Shown here in pieces: positions 1 to 5,309 of a stretch of DNA of 5,309 nucleotides. The notes beneath the pieces were generated by a model. That model did no database searches. It worked only from the letters and a program-made list of their open reading frames with translations, and was not told where the DNA came from. Origin of the DNA: Lentisphaerota bacterium. GTDB taxonomy: Bacteria > Verrucomicrobiota > Kiritimatiellia > RFP12 > UBA3636. The stretch's first letter is position 1, and every line of letters starts with the position of its first letter. The DNA is taken from contig JAAZAI010000014.1 in NCBI GenBank assembly GCA_012514445.1, positions 1 through 5,309 on the forward strand, read 5' to 3'. A program made the position numbers and the translations under genes.

Positions 1-1014
1 CAGCGTCCGGGTCGAGGTGTTGTTGACGACGTCCGTTGCCGTCCAGGTGTCCGGCGCGGTCGTCTTGTAGACGATGCTCTTGACGAGGCCGTCGTAGGCG
101 AGGAAGTCTGCGCTCCGCTGCGTGGCGACCCAAGGCGGCAGCATGCCGTTGACGACGACTTCGTTTGCGTTGGAGAAGGTCACGTTCTGGCGGACCTCGA
201 AGTTGTTCGCTTCCTGCCTGAGTGAGAGCACGCCGCGGTTTGTCCGACCGAGATCGCCGAAGGCGACGCGGTTGGTTGTCGCGTCGGATGTCGATTTGAA
301 GCCGATTTCTCCAAAGCCGTTGGCGGTCACGGGTCCGATGGCCCATGAGGTCTCGCTCTGTCCCCCGAGGGGGTAGAGATCCAGTTTTGCGATGGTCGTT
401 TGAGCGGGTGAACCCATCGTCAGTGCGACGCCGGGTCCGCCGACGGTGTTGCCGCCTCCGTATGCTTGCACATAGTGGCTGTCAAGGAAGAGGCCGGCGA
501 TGTTGTTGTTTTCATTGGAAAGAACGAGGTAGGAACCGCCCGTCTTCTTCAGCGTGTAGGGTCCCGTGAGCGTTCCGTTGACGGTGGTTGTCCGACGGAT
601 TTCCCAGTTCTGATTGGCAGCCAGAGCCACATCTGCGTTGAAAGTCACCAGATTGTTGATGTTGGTGAGGGGCCCTGCGAGCGTCAGCGGTCCGGTGCCC
701 GGCCAGAAGGTGAACGTTCCGTCCTGGAAGTAGAGGAGGCCGGCGGAGACGCCGTTGACCGTGGCGTGGTTCACGCCGGTGTTCAAGTTGAACCAGGCGT
801 CGTTGCCGTTCACCCAGGGGGCGGGCGTCGTGGTGCCGGCCGAGGTGGGCGCCCAGGCGCCGACGGACGTGGACCAGTCGTTGGAGCCCGCCGCCTTGGC
901 GGTCGTGGTGGGGTTCCAGTACTGGTTGTCGGCCGTGGCCGTGAGGCGAGCCACGAGCAGCAGGCCGAAAATCGCGGCGGCGAGGCATCCCGAGGGGTTG
1001 GTTGAGGTCTTCAT
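1..1014 (-). CDS. Exported beta-strand-repeat (PATR-like) surface protein, 3' end missing
   Basis: The reading frame is open from an ATG at 1014 down to the window edge: 338 codons without a stop, C-terminus absent. The start is supported by AAGGA six bases upstream. Residues 1-28 form a signal peptide: Lys2, a hydrophobic core at about 11-22 (LAAAIFGLLLVA), and an Ala-Thr-Ala cleavage site before Asp29. The mature part is rich in Asn, Thr, Gly and Trp and almost free of Cys, as in extracellular beta-helix proteins. Residues 153-170 (YTLKKTGGSYLVLSNENN) resemble the autotransporter-associated beta-strand repeat, whose usual core is like LTKTGxGTLTLSGxNTYTG. A later VVVNGMLPPWV stretch followed by FLAYDGLV resembles the end of such modules in Verrucomicrobiota proteins (from memory, not searched). 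The likely role is a secreted or surface-displayed structural protein or adhesin. Substrate and anchoring are unknown because the C-terminus, where a sorting or barrel domain would lie, is outside the window. It probably shares a transcript with the regulator gene 31 bases upstream. Confidence 0.8.
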   Translation of the reverse strand, partial: MKTSTNPSGCLAAAIFGLLLVARLTATADNQYWNPTTTAKAAGSNDWSTSVGAWAPTSAGTTTPAPWVNGNDAWFNLNTGVNHATVNGVSAGLLYFQDGTFTFWPGTGPLTLAGPLTNINNLVTFNADVALAANQNWEIRRTTTVNGTLTGPYTLKKTGGSYLVLSNENNNIAGLFLDSHYVQAYGGGNTVGGPGVALTMGSPAQTTIAKLDLYPLGGQSETSWAIGPVTANGFGEIGFKSTSDATTNRVAFGDLGRTNRGVLSLRQEANNFEVRQNVTFSNANEVVVNGMLPPWVATQRSADFLAYDGLVKSIVYKTTAPDTWTATDVVNNTSTRTL

Positions 1015-1020
1015 GAACTG

Positions 1021-1025
1021 TCCTT
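1021..1025 (-). promoter_or_regulatory. Ribosome binding site of the beta-strand-repeat gene
   Basis: On the minus strand the sequence reads AAGGA, then six bases, then ATG at 1014. It lies in the 31-base gap after the regulator stop codon. No convincing promoter is visible in that gap, which favours co-transcription with the regulator. Confidence 0.6.
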
Positions 1026-1045
1026 TGACTGGCGTTGGTGTACGG

Positions 1046-2113
1046 CTATTTGAGTTTACGATGATCGGCGGCGTCGGGCGCGGTGGTCTGGCGCGCGGCG
1101 ATCTGGACGTCGGCAGGGTGCAACAGGAGCGGGCCGGGCCAGGCGGCCGGATCGTTCGCGGCCATCCAGTCGAGGCTGACGGCGGCGTACGGGATCAGGT
1201 CGATGGCGGCGAGAGAAGAGATGGAGGGATTGTGAAAGACGAGGGACGAGCCGTACTCGGCGGCGCAGACGGCGACGTCGCGGCCGGGTCGGAGGCCGTT
1301 GTCGACGAGGGCCGCGACGGCGCCTTGCGCGGCCGTCTCGGACGTGCAGACGAGCGCCTTCGCCTTGAACTTGCCCGCCTTGATCCGCCGGTCGAGAATC
1401 GCGTAGGCGGCGGGCAGCGTCTCCTCGTAGGGCTTGACGGGCTCGTCGATGCAGTCGCCCGCGAGCCGCTGCGCGGCGAGCCAGAGGCGCCAGGGCTGGA
1501 GGAAGCGGACGAGGCCGGGCTGGACGTTGAAGTAGTCGATCCGCCGGTGCCCGAGCGCGGCGAGGTGGTCGAGCAGGCGATGGACGCAGAAATCCGGCGT
1601 CGTGACGATGGAGCGGAAACCGAGGTTGGTCCAATCGTCCTCGAGCACGACGATGGGGCGGCCGCAGTGGCGGAGGGATTCGACGAGGGTTCTGGGGCGC
1701 GGTTCCGGCTCGGGGATCAGGAACGTGCCGTCGAAGCCGCGCACGGTCGCCGCGATGATCGGATCGTCCCAATGCGTGTAGAGCACACGCCGGACGGACG
1801 CCTGCCGCTTCGCCGCCGCCACGGAGAGGGCGTGCCGCCACCGCACGTAGACGTGCGACTCCCAGGCGGGGGTGAGAAAGGCGATCTGGGCCGCCTTGTC
1901 ACCGCCGGCGGACGGCGTGGCGCGGCCGTTCGGCAGCCGGCGGAGGACGCGCTTCTCGACGAGGTGCTGCACCGCCTTGCGGGCGGTGGCGTAGGATACG
2001 CCGGTCTGGGCGGCCAGCTCGCGCTCGGCCGGCAGCTCGGCGAGGTTGTAGTCGCCGTTCCTCACGCGGGCGGCGAGGCGATCCGCGACATCAAGATACT
2101 TTTGCGGTCTCAT
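1046..2113 (-). CDS. GntR-type winged-helix regulator with LacI-like ligand-binding domain
   Basis: This is a 355-residue DNA-binding transcription regulator. Residues 5-67 form a GntR-family winged helix: KYLDVADRLAARVRNGDY, the hallmark PAERELA at 28-34, the recognition-helix region GVSYATARKAVQHLVEKRVL at 38-57, and a wing ending NGRATP. Residues of about 73-340 look like the periplasmic-binding-protein-like effector domain of LacI/GalR regulators. The telling segments are LLDHLAALGHRRIDYFN and, near the C-terminus, DNGLRPGRDVAV followed by NPSISSLAAIDL. The ligand is unknown; sugars are common for this fold. The ATG at 2113 was preferred to the in-frame TTG at 2128 because the TTG overlaps the predicted -10 box and the winged helix is complete without it. 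No Shine-Dalgarno precedes the ATG, which fits a leaderless message. It lies directly upstream of the surface-protein gene and divergent from the hydrolase gene, so these are its most likely targets, along with itself. Confidence 0.87.
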   Translation of the reverse strand: MRPQKYLDVADRLAARVRNGDYNLAELPAERELAAQTGVSYATARKAVQHLVEKRVLRRLPNGRATPSAGGDKAAQIAFLTPAWESHVYVRWRHALSVAAAKRQASVRRVLYTHWDDPIIAATVRGFDGTFLIPEPEPRPRTLVESLRHCGRPIVVLEDDWTNLGFRSIVTTPDFCVHRLLDHLAALGHRRIDYFNVQPGLVRFLQPWRLWLAAQRLAGDCIDEPVKPYEETLPAAYAILDRRIKAGKFKAKALVCTSETAAQGAVAALVDNGLRPGRDVAVCAAEYGSSLVFHNPSISSLAAIDLIPYAAVSLDWMAANDPAAWPGPLLLHPADVQIAARQTTAPDAADHRKLK

Positions 2114-2150
2114 GGAGGCGATTATCAATGCAAACTGCGTCTCAAGTCAA
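2114..2150 (-). promoter_or_regulatory. Sigma70-type promoter of the regulator, probably giving a leaderless mRNA
   Basis: On the minus strand there is TTGACT (2150-2145, 5 of 6 to the consensus -35), an 18-base spacer, and GATAAT (2126-2121, 5 of 6 to the consensus -10). Seven bases (2120-2114) then separate the -10 box from the ATG at 2113. Bacterial RNA polymerase usually starts about seven bases past the -10, so transcription should begin at or next to the A of the ATG. The lack of a Shine-Dalgarno agrees with this. The boxes are read directly; the start point is inferred. Confidence 0.68.
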
Positions 2151-2165
2151 CAAAAAAGTGCGTTT
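2132..2165. promoter_or_regulatory. Candidate operator: two direct 11-mers around the -35 box
   Basis: AAACTGCGTCT at 2132-2142 and AAAGTGCGTTT at 2155-2165 match at 9 of 11 bases. Their starts are 23 bases apart, about two helical turns. One lies in the promoter spacer and the other just upstream of the -35 box, so a protein bound to both would block or bend the promoter. The divergent regulator is the natural candidate. A related TGCGGTCTCA at 2103-2112, just inside the gene, resembles TGCGTCTCAA at 2136-2145. A chance similarity cannot be excluded. Confidence 0.3.
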
Positions 2166-2221
2166 TGCTAGAAATATACTTTTCAACCGATGATTGCCGT
2201 GCGCGCTTCAGGTTTCGGGGC

Positions 2222-2251
2222 TTGCCTCGGGATTCGAATTTGGGGTACAGT
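2222..2251 (+). promoter_or_regulatory. Possible promoter of the carbon-nitrogen hydrolase gene
   Basis: TTGCCT at 2222-2227 (4 of 6 to -35), an 18-base spacer, and TACAGT at 2246-2251 (4 of 6 to -10). Transcription would start near 2258. That leaves a leader of about 48 bases before the preferred GTG start at 2306, or a leaderless message if the ATG at 2258 is used instead. A second -10-like TATACT at 2175-2180 has no matching -35 box at a normal distance. Confidence 0.3.
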
Positions 2252-2293
2252 TCGTGAATGCGAAGAACGCAATCCAGACCGACATGCGAGAAT

Positions 2294-2300
2294 GGGGAGG
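2294..2300 (+). promoter_or_regulatory. Strong Shine-Dalgarno that decides the hydrolase start
   Basis: GGGGAGG stands five bases before a GTG codon at 2306, in frame with the hydrolase. This is close to ideal spacing. The alternative ATG at 2258 has only a weak G-run about 12 bases upstream. Confidence 0.6.
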
Positions 2301-2305
2301 CCGAC

Positions 2306-3442
2306 GTGGGGGCAAAGCCGAACGCCAGGCAAACCGGCTTCAGGCGGCTTGTTACCGCCGTTTGCGCCGTGGCGGCGTTTGCGGTCGTGTTTGCACTGGG
2401 ACACTGGGCCTCAAGCAGCAATGCTCGCGGAATTGCGAAGCGCCTCCTGCTTCAGCGCCGACAGCCCGGGAGGACGTTGAGGATTGCGATCTGCCAGTAC
2501 GGCACGCGGGGCGGCATGCTCCCATGGAACGTCGACCATGCCGCGGATTTCGCCGAGGAGGCGTTCGGAAACGGGGCGGATCTCGTGATCCTGCCGGAGT
2601 TCTCGTTCAGCGGTTTTGCCGAACTGACCGCGCTGCCCGAACTGATCGCGGAATTCCACCGGCTCGAGGGGCCTGAGAAGATCCGGCGCGTGGCCCGGCA
2701 AAACCGCGGCTGGCTCCAATACAACCATCCGGTGCAGGTCGATGGCGCCTTCTACAACGAAACCCTGCTCCTCGATCCGGACGGGCGGATCGCGGCGCGC
2801 TACCATAAGCGCAATCTCGCGTTGATCGACCGAAGATCCAAATTTTCCGAAGGACGCCTGCCGGTCGTCGCCGATCTGCCCTTCGGCCGCATGGGCTTTC
2901 TGACCTGCCGCGACCTCGACGTGGCCCTGTTCGCCGATCAGGGACCAGACGGCGGCGAAATCGCCGCCTCGGCAGACGACTTCGCCGCCGCCTGCAGAAG
3001 CATCGAGGAGTATCGCGGGGCGGATCTGATCGTGGGGCAATTGGCCTATGCCGCCTGGTGGACGCCGACGCGCCGCAACGTCCTCGTCAACGACCCCATC
3101 ACCAACGCGCTCACCCGGCTGGAGGACGCTGCCGCGATCTGGACGCGGCAGACCGGGGCCTATGTCGCGCTGGTGAACAAGTCGGGCTTCGAACACGGCC
3201 ACGGCTTCACGGGCGGATCCCTGCTCGTCGATCCCGATGGCGAGATTCTCGGGCGCGCCTCCTCCGGCACGGAAATCCTCTACGTCGACCTTCCCCTCGA
3301 CGGATCGGGACGGATCGCGCGTATGGACCGTCGCGGCGAACCGCCGGAGGTGGTCGTTTTAGAATCAGGAAAACAGGAAAACAGGAAGGGACTGGGGTGC
3401 GGCGGGGGTGAAACAGGAAAACAAGAAGAGCGTCAGCATTGA
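2306..3442 (+). CDS. Membrane-anchored or exported carbon-nitrogen hydrolase (nitrilase superfamily)
   Basis: This is a 378-residue enzyme from the GTG at 2306; an in-frame ATG at 2258 would add 16 residues. Basic residues (Lys4, Arg8, Arg13, Arg14) precede a hydrophobic stretch at about 15-32 (LVTAVCAVAAFAVVFALG), a signal anchor or signal peptide that should place the enzyme outside the cytoplasm. The nitrilase fold runs from about 58 (LRIAICQYG) to 340. The triad is visible: Glu98 in LVILPEFSFSGF, Lys168 in RYHKRNL, and nucleophile Cys201 in GFLTCRDLDV. An additional conserved-type Glu152 sits in YNETLLLDPDGRI. The family end motif AYVALVNKSGF then GGSLLVDPDGEILG is present. Such enzymes cleave amide or nitrile C-N bonds or transfer acyl groups; the substrate is not evident. 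Lnt, the best-known membrane member, has several transmembrane helices that are missing here. The last 26 residues (353-378, with SGKQENRKG and ETGKQEERQ) are encoded by an inverted-repeat element and do not look like part of the fold. Confidence 0.87.
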   Translation: MGAKPNARQTGFRRLVTAVCAVAAFAVVFALGHWASSSNARGIAKRLLLQRRQPGRTLRIAICQYGTRGGMLPWNVDHAADFAEEAFGNGADLVILPEFSFSGFAELTALPELIAEFHRLEGPEKIRRVARQNRGWLQYNHPVQVDGAFYNETLLLDPDGRIAARYHKRNLALIDRRSKFSEGRLPVVADLPFGRMGFLTCRDLDVALFADQGPDGGEIAASADDFAAACRSIEEYRGADLIVGQLAYAAWWTPTRRNVLVNDPITNALTRLEDAAAIWTRQTGAYVALVNKSGFEHGHGFTGGSLLVDPDGEILGRASSGTEILYVDLPLDGSGRIARMDRRGEPPEVVVLESGKQENRKGLGCGGGETGKQEERQH

Positions 3443-3501
3443 AGGCACTGCCTCTGCTGGAATGACACCCTCGGATTTCCTGTTTTCCCGTTTTCCTCAT
3501 T
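3363..3501. repeat. Octamer-based inverted-repeat element across the hydrolase 3' end
   Basis: Arms at 3363-3387 and 3477-3501 are inverted copies matching at 23 of 25 bases. Each arm is made of AGGAAAAC octamers: two full units plus a partial one on the left, the same with small changes on the right. A further direct copy (ACAGGAAAACAAGAAGA) lies at 3413-3429. Inside, 3432-3466 can fold into an imperfect hairpin: GTC with GAC, AGCA with TGCT, and AGGC with GCCT around an ACT loop. The element contains the hydrolase stop codon (3440-3442). It has no transposase gene and no clear target-site duplication. It could be a MITE-like or REP-like dispersed repeat, an expanded short tandem repeat, or an RNA structure protecting or ending the transcript. 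There is no T-run after a short stem, so it is not a standard intrinsic terminator. Confidence 0.75.
3434..3459 (+). other. Imperfect hairpin inside the inverted-repeat element
   Basis: CAGCA (3434-3438) pairs with TGCTG (3455-3459), and inside it AGGC (3443-3446) pairs with GCCT (3450-3453) over a three-base loop. The hydrolase stop codon lies in the left bulge. No T-tract follows, so a terminator role is doubtful. Confidence 0.3.
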
Positions 3502-3543
3502 AAACAAGAAACTTGACCGATTACGGTGCTCCGCGCTTCGCGG

Positions 3544-3573
3544 TTGCGCCGGGCGGGGGCGTTGCACTATACT
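3544..3573 (+). promoter_or_regulatory. Likely promoter of the secretion ATPase gene
   Basis: TATACT at 3568-3573 matches the -10 consensus at 5 of 6 bases. TTGCGC at 3544-3549 (3 of 6) lies 18 bases upstream. Transcription would start near 3580, leaving a leader of about 58 bases. The -10 is the only AT-rich hexamer in an otherwise very GC-rich stretch, which strengthens the call. It separates the ATPase gene from the hydrolase as its own transcription unit. Confidence 0.5.
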
Positions 3574-3621
3574 GCGGGGCGTTCGAGAGGCGCGGCGGAG
3601 TCCATCCGCGCGCAGGGCAAC

Positions 3622-3626
3622 AGGAG
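3622..3626 (+). promoter_or_regulatory. Ribosome binding site of the ATPase gene
   Basis: AGGAG stands 11 bases before the ATG at 3638 but only two bases before an in-frame GTG at 3629. Two bases is too close for normal initiation and eleven is slightly long, so the ATG is preferred. Confidence 0.5.
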
Positions 3627-3637
3627 ACGTGTCGGAC

Positions 3638-5194
3638 ATGAGCAACATCCGGGAACTGGCCGAGGAATACGGCGTGGCGTTTGTCGAAGACGTGGACGGC
3701 GCCATGCTCGACCCGGAGCTGATCGCCGCGATCCCCGTGACGTGGGCGCGGGAGCAGGGCGTGCTGCCCGTGCGCATCGACGGCGTCGCCTCGCTGCTGA
3801 TGTGCGGTCCCGAGGGCATGGGGGCGCTCCAGCACGCCGTCCTCGTCGCCGGCGAGGATCTGCAGCCGGCCTTCGCCGCCCGCGAGGTCCTCGCAGCCGC
3901 CGTGGAGCGCGCCTACTTCGAAGGCAAGTCCACCGCCCCCGCCGTCCCGGCGGCGGCTCCGGCACGCGCCGCGGCCCCGGCACGGGCGGACAACGACCTG
4001 CTCGTCGACCGCGAGGCGCAGCCCGTCACGCAGTTCCTCAACAACGTGCTGCTCGACGCCGTGCGGCACGATGCCTCCGACGTCCATTTCGACCCGACTC
4101 CCGAAGGCCCGCTGCGCGTGCGCTTCCGCCTTGACGGCGTGCTCCACGAACAGGCGCCTCCGCCCGCCGGCTACGCCGCGCCGCTCGTCTCCCGCGTCAA
4201 GGTCATGGCCGGCATGGACATCGCCGAGCGCCGCCTGCCCCAGGACGGCATGGCGCAGGTGCGCGTCGGAGGCAAGGTCGTCGACATCCGCGTCTCCACC
4301 GTCCCAGTCGCCGACGGCGAACGGGTCGTGATGCGCCTGCTCAACCGCGAACGCTCCCTCCTGCCGATGGCCTCGCTCGGGATGCCGGAGCGCGTCCTCG
4401 CGGGCCTGCGCGAACTCCTCGCCCTTCCCAACGGCATGGTGGTCGTCTCCGGGCCCACCGGTTCGGGCAAAACGACAACGCTCTACTCCGCGCTCGGCAC
4501 GCTCGACTCGCGCCGGCGCAACATCATGACGATCGAGGATCCGGTGGAGTACCGCCTGCCCGCGATCGGCCAGATCCAGGTCAAGCCCAAGATCGGGCTG
4601 ACGTTCGCCAACGGTCTCCGACACATCCTCCGGCAGGATCCCGACGTGGTGCTCGTGGGCGAGACGCGCGACGCGGAGACCGCGGAGATCGCCGTGCGCG
4701 CCTCGCTGACCGGCCACCTCGTCTTCACCACCCTCCACACGAACGACGCGCCGTCCGCCGTGATGCGTCTCGTCGACATGGGCGTCGAGCCCTACCTGCT
4801 CGCCTCGTGCCTGCGCGGCGTCCTCGCCCAGCGCCTCGTCCGGCGGCTGTGTCCGCACTGCGCCACGGCGATCCCCGCGGACGACCCGTCGATGGGCTCG
4901 GCGGAGGCCGCCGCGGCGAAGGCGGCGGGGTGCGCGACGGTCCGCCGCGCGGCCGGCTGCGGCCGCTGCCTCGAGGGCTATGCCGGGCGACTCGGCGTCT
5001 TCGAGTACATGCCCTGCGGGCCGGCGATCGTCGAGGCAATCCACCGCGGCAGCCTGGCGGCGGACGAGCTGCTCGCGATCGCGCGCCGCGACCCCGCGTT
5101 CTGCGCCATGCGCGACGACGCGGCGGAGAAGCTCCGCGCGGGGACGACGACGCCCGCGGAAGTCGTCTCGGCGATGGGCGCCATCTGGAGCTAA
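3638..5194 (+). CDS. gspE: GspE/PulE/PilB-family secretion ATPase
   Basis: This is a complete 518-residue cytoplasmic ATPase of the type II secretion/type IV pilus class, which drives pilin polymerisation at the inner membrane. Residues 1-95 resemble the N-terminal MshEN/GspE domain (LAEEYGVAFVEDVDG, LDPELIAAIPVTWAREQGVLPV). An Ala/Pro-rich linker follows at about 98-118. The N2 domain has SDVHFDP at 147-153 and FRLDGVLHE. The C-terminal ATPase carries the Walker A GPTGSGKT (272-279), the Asp box IEDPVEYRL, the Walker B region DPDVVLVGETRD (334-345), and the His box TGHLVFTTLHTND (358-370). A metal-binding tetracysteine is intact: Cys405-Cys408 (CPHC) and Cys441-Cys444 (CGRC). The end, MRDDAAEKLRAGTTTPAEV, is typical. 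Absence of retraction-type features and presence of the tetracysteine and N-domain argue against PilT. GspE versus PilB cannot be settled because no partner genes (gspF, gspG, pilC) lie nearby, so the symbol is provisional. An SDR gene starts six bases after its stop. Confidence 0.93.
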   Translation: MSNIRELAEEYGVAFVEDVDGAMLDPELIAAIPVTWAREQGVLPVRIDGVASLLMCGPEGMGALQHAVLVAGEDLQPAFAAREVLAAAVERAYFEGKSTAPAVPAAAPARAAAPARADNDLLVDREAQPVTQFLNNVLLDAVRHDASDVHFDPTPEGPLRVRFRLDGVLHEQAPPPAGYAAPLVSRVKVMAGMDIAERRLPQDGMAQVRVGGKVVDIRVSTVPVADGERVVMRLLNRERSLLPMASLGMPERVLAGLRELLALPNGMVVVSGPTGSGKTTTLYSALGTLDSRRRNIMTIEDPVEYRLPAIGQIQVKPKIGLTFANGLRHILRQDPDVVLVGETRDAETAEIAVRASLTGHLVFTTLHTNDAPSAVMRLVDMGVEPYLLASCLRGVLAQRLVRRLCPHCATAIPADDPSMGSAEAAAAKAAGCATVRRAAGCGRCLEGYAGRLGVFEYMPCGPAIVEAIHRGSLAADELLAIARRDPAFCAMRDDAAEKLRAGTTTPAEVVSAMGAIWS

Positions 5195-5200
5195 GCGGCG

Positions 5201-5309
5201 ATGGCCTTCGACTACGACAACGTGCTGATCACCGGAGCCACGAGCGGCATCGGCGAGGGCCTCGCCCTCGGCTTCGCCCGCCGCGGCGTCCGCAACCTCT
5301 TCATCGGCG
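5201..5309 (+). CDS. Short-chain dehydrogenase/reductase, N-terminal fragment
   Basis: From the ATG at 5201 the frame is open to the window edge and gives 36 full codons. Residues 8-22 (VLITGATSGIGEGLA) are the first beta strand and the glycine-rich dinucleotide-binding turn TGxxxGIG of classical short-chain dehydrogenases. The catalytic Ser-Tyr-Lys residues would lie beyond the edge, so the substrate is unknown. GGAG at 5187-5190, inside the end of the ATPase gene, is ten bases upstream and can serve as ribosome binding site. With six bases between the genes, the two are probably co-transcribed and perhaps translationally coupled. No functional link between a secretion ATPase and this enzyme is evident from the sequence. 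Confidence 0.85.
   Translation, partial: MAFDYDNVLITGATSGIGEGLALGFARRGVRNLFIG

Noticed and set aside
122..569. Short plus-strand open frames at the left end
   Set aside because: They overlap the continuous minus-strand frame of the beta-strand-repeat protein and show no motif of their own.
2114..2128. TTG at 2128 as the regulator start
   Set aside because: It overlaps the predicted -10 box, has no Shine-Dalgarno, and adds residues not needed by the winged helix.
755..2257. A 500-codon open frame on the plus strand
   Set aside because: It lies antisense to the regulator and to the start of the surface-protein gene. Its product is a Gly/Arg/Val/Asp-rich composition with no recognisable domain, as expected opposite GC-rich genes.
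2411..3202. A 263-codon open frame on the minus strand
   Set aside because: It is antisense to the hydrolase, whose sense frame shows an intact catalytic triad and family motifs.
3363..3429. A CRISPR array
   Set aside because: The repeated unit is only eight bases and adjoins itself without spacers; no cas gene is present.
2306..3442. Apolipoprotein N-acyltransferase (Lnt)
   Set aside because: Only one hydrophobic segment is present, whereas Lnt has several transmembrane helices before its nitrilase domain and one after it.
3531..3543. Hairpin CCGCG-CTT-CGCGG as an intrinsic terminator of the hydrolase gene
   Set aside because: The stem is only five pairs and no T-run follows; in such GC-rich DNA it is likely to occur by chance.
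3521..5044. A 507-codon open frame on the minus strand
   Set aside because: It is the antisense shadow of the secretion ATPase. The ATPase frame carries all family motifs, while this one is Asp/Arg/Gly/His-rich without motifs.

Overview
The window is GC-rich, densely coding bacterial DNA. It holds five protein genes in two divergent blocks around an AT-rich intergenic region at about 2114-2305. No rRNA, tRNA, CRISPR array or transposase is visible. A PVC-superphylum bacterium, most likely of the Verrucomicrobiota/Kiritimatiellota type, is my best guess. The reasons are an exported beta-strand-repeat (PATR-like) surface protein, a GntR-headed regulator with a LacI-like sensor domain beside it, and a GspE/PilB-type secretion ATPase. 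This placement is inference from gene content, not a database match.

Left block, minus strand. A transcription regulator (1046-2113) is followed after 31 bases by a signal-peptide-bearing, Asn/Thr/Gly-rich beta-strand-repeat protein that runs off the left edge (1014 to 1). The pair looks like one transcription unit. The regulator has a near-consensus sigma70-type promoter whose predicted transcription start falls on its ATG, so its mRNA is probably leaderless. Two similar 11-mers flank the -35 box and are candidate operator half-sites.

Right block, plus strand. First comes a membrane-anchored or exported carbon-nitrogen hydrolase (nitrilase superfamily, Glu-Lys-Cys triad intact). Its GTG start at 2306 has a strong Shine-Dalgarno, although an upstream ATG at 2258 cannot be excluded. 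Its last 26 codons lie in a 139-base inverted-repeat element (3363-3501) built from an AGGAAAAC octamer. A separate promoter at about 3544-3573 then precedes a complete GspE/PulE/PilB-family ATPase. Six bases after it begins a short-chain dehydrogenase/reductase that is cut by the right edge.

How the genes may work together. The regulator probably controls itself and the surface protein, and through the shared intergenic region perhaps the exported hydrolase. The ATPase would power a type II secretion or type IV pilus machine whose other parts are not in the window. The most unusual items are the structured octamer repeat that supplies the hydrolase C-terminus, the leaderless regulator promoter with its repeats, and the export of a nitrilase-fold enzyme. 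I do not see proof of a wholly new system.
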